A stretch of DNA of 64,000 bases from Geminicoccaceae bacterium (GTDB lineage Bacteria > Pseudomonadota > Alphaproteobacteria > Geminicoccales > Geminicoccaceae). A program made the position numbers and the translations under genes. The notes beneath the pieces are model-generated. The model saw only the letters and a program-made list of their open reading frames with translations. It did no database searches and was not told where the DNA came from. Below are positions 61,726 through 64,000 of this stretch, one piece after another. The stretch covers positions 33,766 through 97,765 of the forward strand of contig JANQPX010000068.1 in assembly GCA_028285265.1 (NCBI GenBank), given 5' to 3'. The number at the start of each line of letters is the position of its first letter. Within the stretch, counting starts at the first letter, position 1.

Positions 61726-63261
61726 GTGATCGACATGGCGTTATTGAGCGTAATCCGGCGCTGGCATTTTCGGGATGGGATGCCTATTCGAGAGATAGAG
61801 CGGCGTACGGGACTGTCGCGCAACACAATCCGCAAATACCTTCGTTCTGGAACGGTAGAACCCAGGTTCAAAGTTCCGGAACGCCCAAGCAAGTTGGATC
61901 CCTTCGCCGAGAAGCTTTCAAGCTGGCTGGCGGCTGAGGCAAGGAAGTCGCGCAAACAGCGTCGTAATGCAAAGCAGTTATATGAGGATCTTGTCGTTCT
62001 TGGTTTTGACGGTTCCTATGCCCGGGTTGCTGCCTTTGCTCGCCGGTGGAAGGCAGAGCAGCAGCACAAGAAGCAAATGAGCAGTCGTGGCACTTTCGTG
62101 CCTCTGGTCTTTGCACCAGGAGAAGCTTTCCAGTTTGATTGGAGTGAGGACTACGCCCTCATTGCCGGTGAGCGCACCAAGCTTCAAGTGGCGCACACCA
62201 AACTGTCACACAGCCGCGCCTTCATTGTTCGGGCTTATCTCCTACAGACACACGAGATGCTCTTCGACAGCCTAACCCAAGCCTTCAGGGTGTTGGGCGG
62301 CGTTCCTCGGCGTGGAATATTCGACAATATGAAGACGGCGGTTGACCGGATCGGCGTTGGCAAGGTTCGACAAGTCAATGCCCGCTTTGCCGCGATGGCC
62401 AGCCATTACCTGTTCGAACCCGAGTTCTGTAATCCGGCATCGGGATGGGAGAAAGGTCAGGTCGAGAAGAACGTTCAAGATGCCCGTCGCCGGCTTTGGC
62501 AGCCACTGCCAAATTTTCCTGATATCGATGATCTGAATGCCTGGCTCGAGGAACGTTGCATCACGCAATGGAGCCAGATCCAGCATGGTGTTTTGCCTGG
62601 TACGATCGCCGAAGCCCATGCTGAGGAAGTGCGCAGTCTCATGCCTCGGGGCCGTCCCTTCGACGGTTTCGTCGAACAAACCAAGCGTGTGTCGCCGACC
62701 TGCCTCGTTCAGTTCGAACGTAATCGCTACAGCGTGCCGGCTGCTTTTGCCAACCAACCAGTCAGCCTAAGGGTTTATCCAAAGAAGATCGTCATTGTCG
62801 CCGAGGGACAGGTCCTTTGTGAGCACGACAGGATCATCACACGATCCCATCGTCTGCCGGGGCGAACGATCTATGACTGGCGGCATTACCTGGCCGTGAT
62901 CTAGCGTAAGCCAGGTGCCTTGCGCAACGGGGCGCCCTTTGTCGAGATGCCTGACGGCTTCCGACGCATCCAAAGCCACTTGCTCAAGCGCAAGGGCGGC
63001 GACAGAGAGATGGTGGAGATCCTTTCGCTGGTTCTGCAACATGATGAACAGGCCGTTCTCTGTGCTGTCGAACTGGCTTTGGACGCCGGTGTGCCGACTA
63101 AAACACACGTCCTCAACCTTCTGCATCGACTGATCGACGGCAAGACAGACAAGGACCAAGAGATCGATATCCCAGAGGCACTGGCTCTAAAACGTGAGCC
63201 AAAGGCCAACGTCGCTCGTTACGATACGCTGCGCAGGAAGGAGGCGGCTCGTGCGTCATGA
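61726..63261 (+). pseudogene. istA: istA transposase of IS21 element with premature TAG
   Basis: One frame of 511 sense codons interrupted by TAG at 62902-62904, where YLAVI-stop-RKPGALRNGAP suggests Gln CAG changed to TAG. Domains: N-terminal helix-turn-helix MPIREIERRTGLSRNTIRKY, DDE-type catalytic residues in FQFDWSEDYALI, GIFDNMKTAV and GWEKGQVEKNVQ, and the C-terminal beta region. The DDE core lies before the stop, so a 392-residue truncated protein could still be made. Start GTG 61726 or ATG 61735. Confidence 0.85.
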
Positions 63262-64000
63262 CCCTGCCAGCGGCGCTATCCTGGTCATGCTGCGCGGTCT
63301 CAAAATGCACGGCATGGCACAGGCTGCCAGTGATCTCATTGATCAGGGGGCACCTGCCTTCGATAAGGCTGTCCCACTCCTCTCCCAACTGCTCAAAGCA
63401 GAGATGGCTGAGCGCCAGGTCAGATCGATTGCTTACCAGATGAAGGCCGCCAAGTTTCCAGCCTACAAGGATATTGCCAGCTTCGACTTTGCCTCGAGTG
63501 AAGCCAATGAAGCCTTGGTTAAGCAGCTCCATAGTGGCGAGTTCATCAATGCGGTTCAAAACGTTGTACTCATCGGCGGTCCGGGAACCGGCAAAACGCA
63601 CCTCGCCACCGCCCTTGGCGTTCAAGCCGTGCAGCATCACCGCAAAAAGGTCCGCTTCTTCTCCACGGTCGATTTGGTCAACGCGCTTGAACAGGAGAAG
63701 ACCCTGAATAAGGCAGGACACCTGGCCGATCGCTTGCTTCGCCTCGACCTGGTCATCCTGGATGAACTCGGATACCTGCCCTTCAGCTCCTCAGGCGGCG
63801 CTCTGTTATTCCACCTGCTCAGCAAACTCTACGAGCAAACCAGCGTCGCCATCACTACCAATCTCAGCTTCAGCGAATGGGCAAGTGTCTTTGGCGATAC
63901 TAAGATGACCACCGCTCTCCTCGATCGGCTTACCCATCACTGCCACATCCTGGAAACCGGCAACGACAGCTTCAGGTTCAAAGCAAGCACGGCCAAGGGC
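63251..64000 (+). CDS. istB: istB ATPase helper of IS21 transposition, incomplete
   Basis: From GTG 63251, overlapping the end of istA, 250 codons are visible to the window edge. AAA+ features: GGPGTGKTHLATAL (Walker A), LVILDELGYLPF (Walker B) and LLDRLTHHCHILETGNDSFR near the end, so only a few residues are missing. IstB is the DnaA-like ATPase regulating target choice for IstA. No lesion in the visible part. Confidence 0.92.
   Translation, partial: MRHDPASGAILVMLRGLKMHGMAQAASDLIDQGAPAFDKAVPLLSQLLKAEMAERQVRSIAYQMKAAKFPAYKDIASFDFASSEANEALVKQLHSGEFINAVQNVVLIGGPGTGKTHLATALGVQAVQHHRKKVRFFSTVDLVNALEQEKTLNKAGHLADRLLRLDLVILDELGYLPFSSSGGALLFHLLSKLYEQTSVAITTNLSFSEWASVFGDTKMTTALLDRLTHHCHILETGNDSFRFKASTAKG

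Larger units (their letters stand above)
61622..64000 (+). mobile_element. IS21-family insertion sequence, right end outside window
   Basis: Left end TGTTGA at 61622, with terminal multiple repeats, then istA and istB in overlapping frames. It interrupts an ECF sigma gene. The istB reading frame is open to the last base, so the right terminus and any target duplication are not visible. Confidence 0.85.

Noticed and set aside
1..64000. CRISPR arrays, tRNA or rRNA genes, plasmid origin
   Set aside because: No regularly spaced repeats, no cloverleaf with CCA-type end, and no rep/par genes were recognised by eye on either strand.

Overview
The window looks like an accessory region of an alphaproteobacterium, by overall protein similarity most like the Hyphomicrobiales; this is inferred from protein style and moderately GC-rich codon use, because no rRNA, tRNA or core housekeeping gene is present. 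Nearly everything is a transcription factor, a redox or detoxification enzyme, a small secreted NTF2-fold protein, a transporter, or a broken gene. A plasmid or genomic island would fit, but no replication or conjugation gene is seen.

Layout. 0.3-14.3 kb: haloalkane dehalogenase-like hydrolase with a divergent XRE regulator, LysR and AraC regulators, glutathione transferase, isochorismatase-fold hydrolase, cupin, a nonsense-disrupted hydrolase, a quinone oxidoreductase with its LysR, an MFS exporter, and an AraC facing a secreted NTF2-like gene. 14.4-26.7 kb: Dps and many decayed genes (reductase remnant, internally deleted paralogue, LysR with frameshift plus stop, frameshifted quinone oxidoreductase, SDR tail, NTF2 pseudogene, IS21 remnant). 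Among them stand an ABM/cyclase operon with a divergent TetR and an NmrA pair with a divergent LysR. 27-32.2 kb: MlaC-like protein plus RND adaptor and pump, closed by a strong hairpin.

32.2-36.7 kb is a compact LysR regulon. Three copies of the palindrome TGATARC-N5-GTTATCR lie 91-95 bp upstream of three transcription units: SDR + NTF2; a small membrane protein + azoreductase + NTF2; and a 44-residue membrane peptide. 37-45.6 kb: an old yellow enzyme, an aldo/keto reductase, and then a tightly packed seven-gene operon. That operon holds NTF2-like, ABM, VOC, the 2Fe-2S and Mo subunits of an isoquinoline-oxidoreductase-type hydroxylase, a sulfite-oxidase-family Mo protein and a monoheme cytochrome c. 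Two unrelated molybdenum enzyme classes sharing one operon with one cytochrome is the best candidate here for an undescribed pathway.

45.9-59.7 kb: membrane adenylate cyclase, AraC regulators, a His-rich secreted protein, an NmrA/old-yellow-enzyme/NTF2 operon with divergent LysR, a cyclic-nucleotide-binding thioredoxin-reductase-like fusion and a universal stress protein. 59.7-64 kb: a coiled-coil anti-sigma-like membrane protein whose partner ECF sigma gene has been cut by an IS21-family element. The istA of that element itself carries an amber codon, and istB runs off the window.

Recurring design: a short operon of electrophile- or quinone-handling enzymes, usually with an NTF2-fold or ABM protein, divergent from a dedicated one-component regulator that has its own palindrome in the gap. 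This suggests a collection of separately inducible detoxification or catabolic modules.
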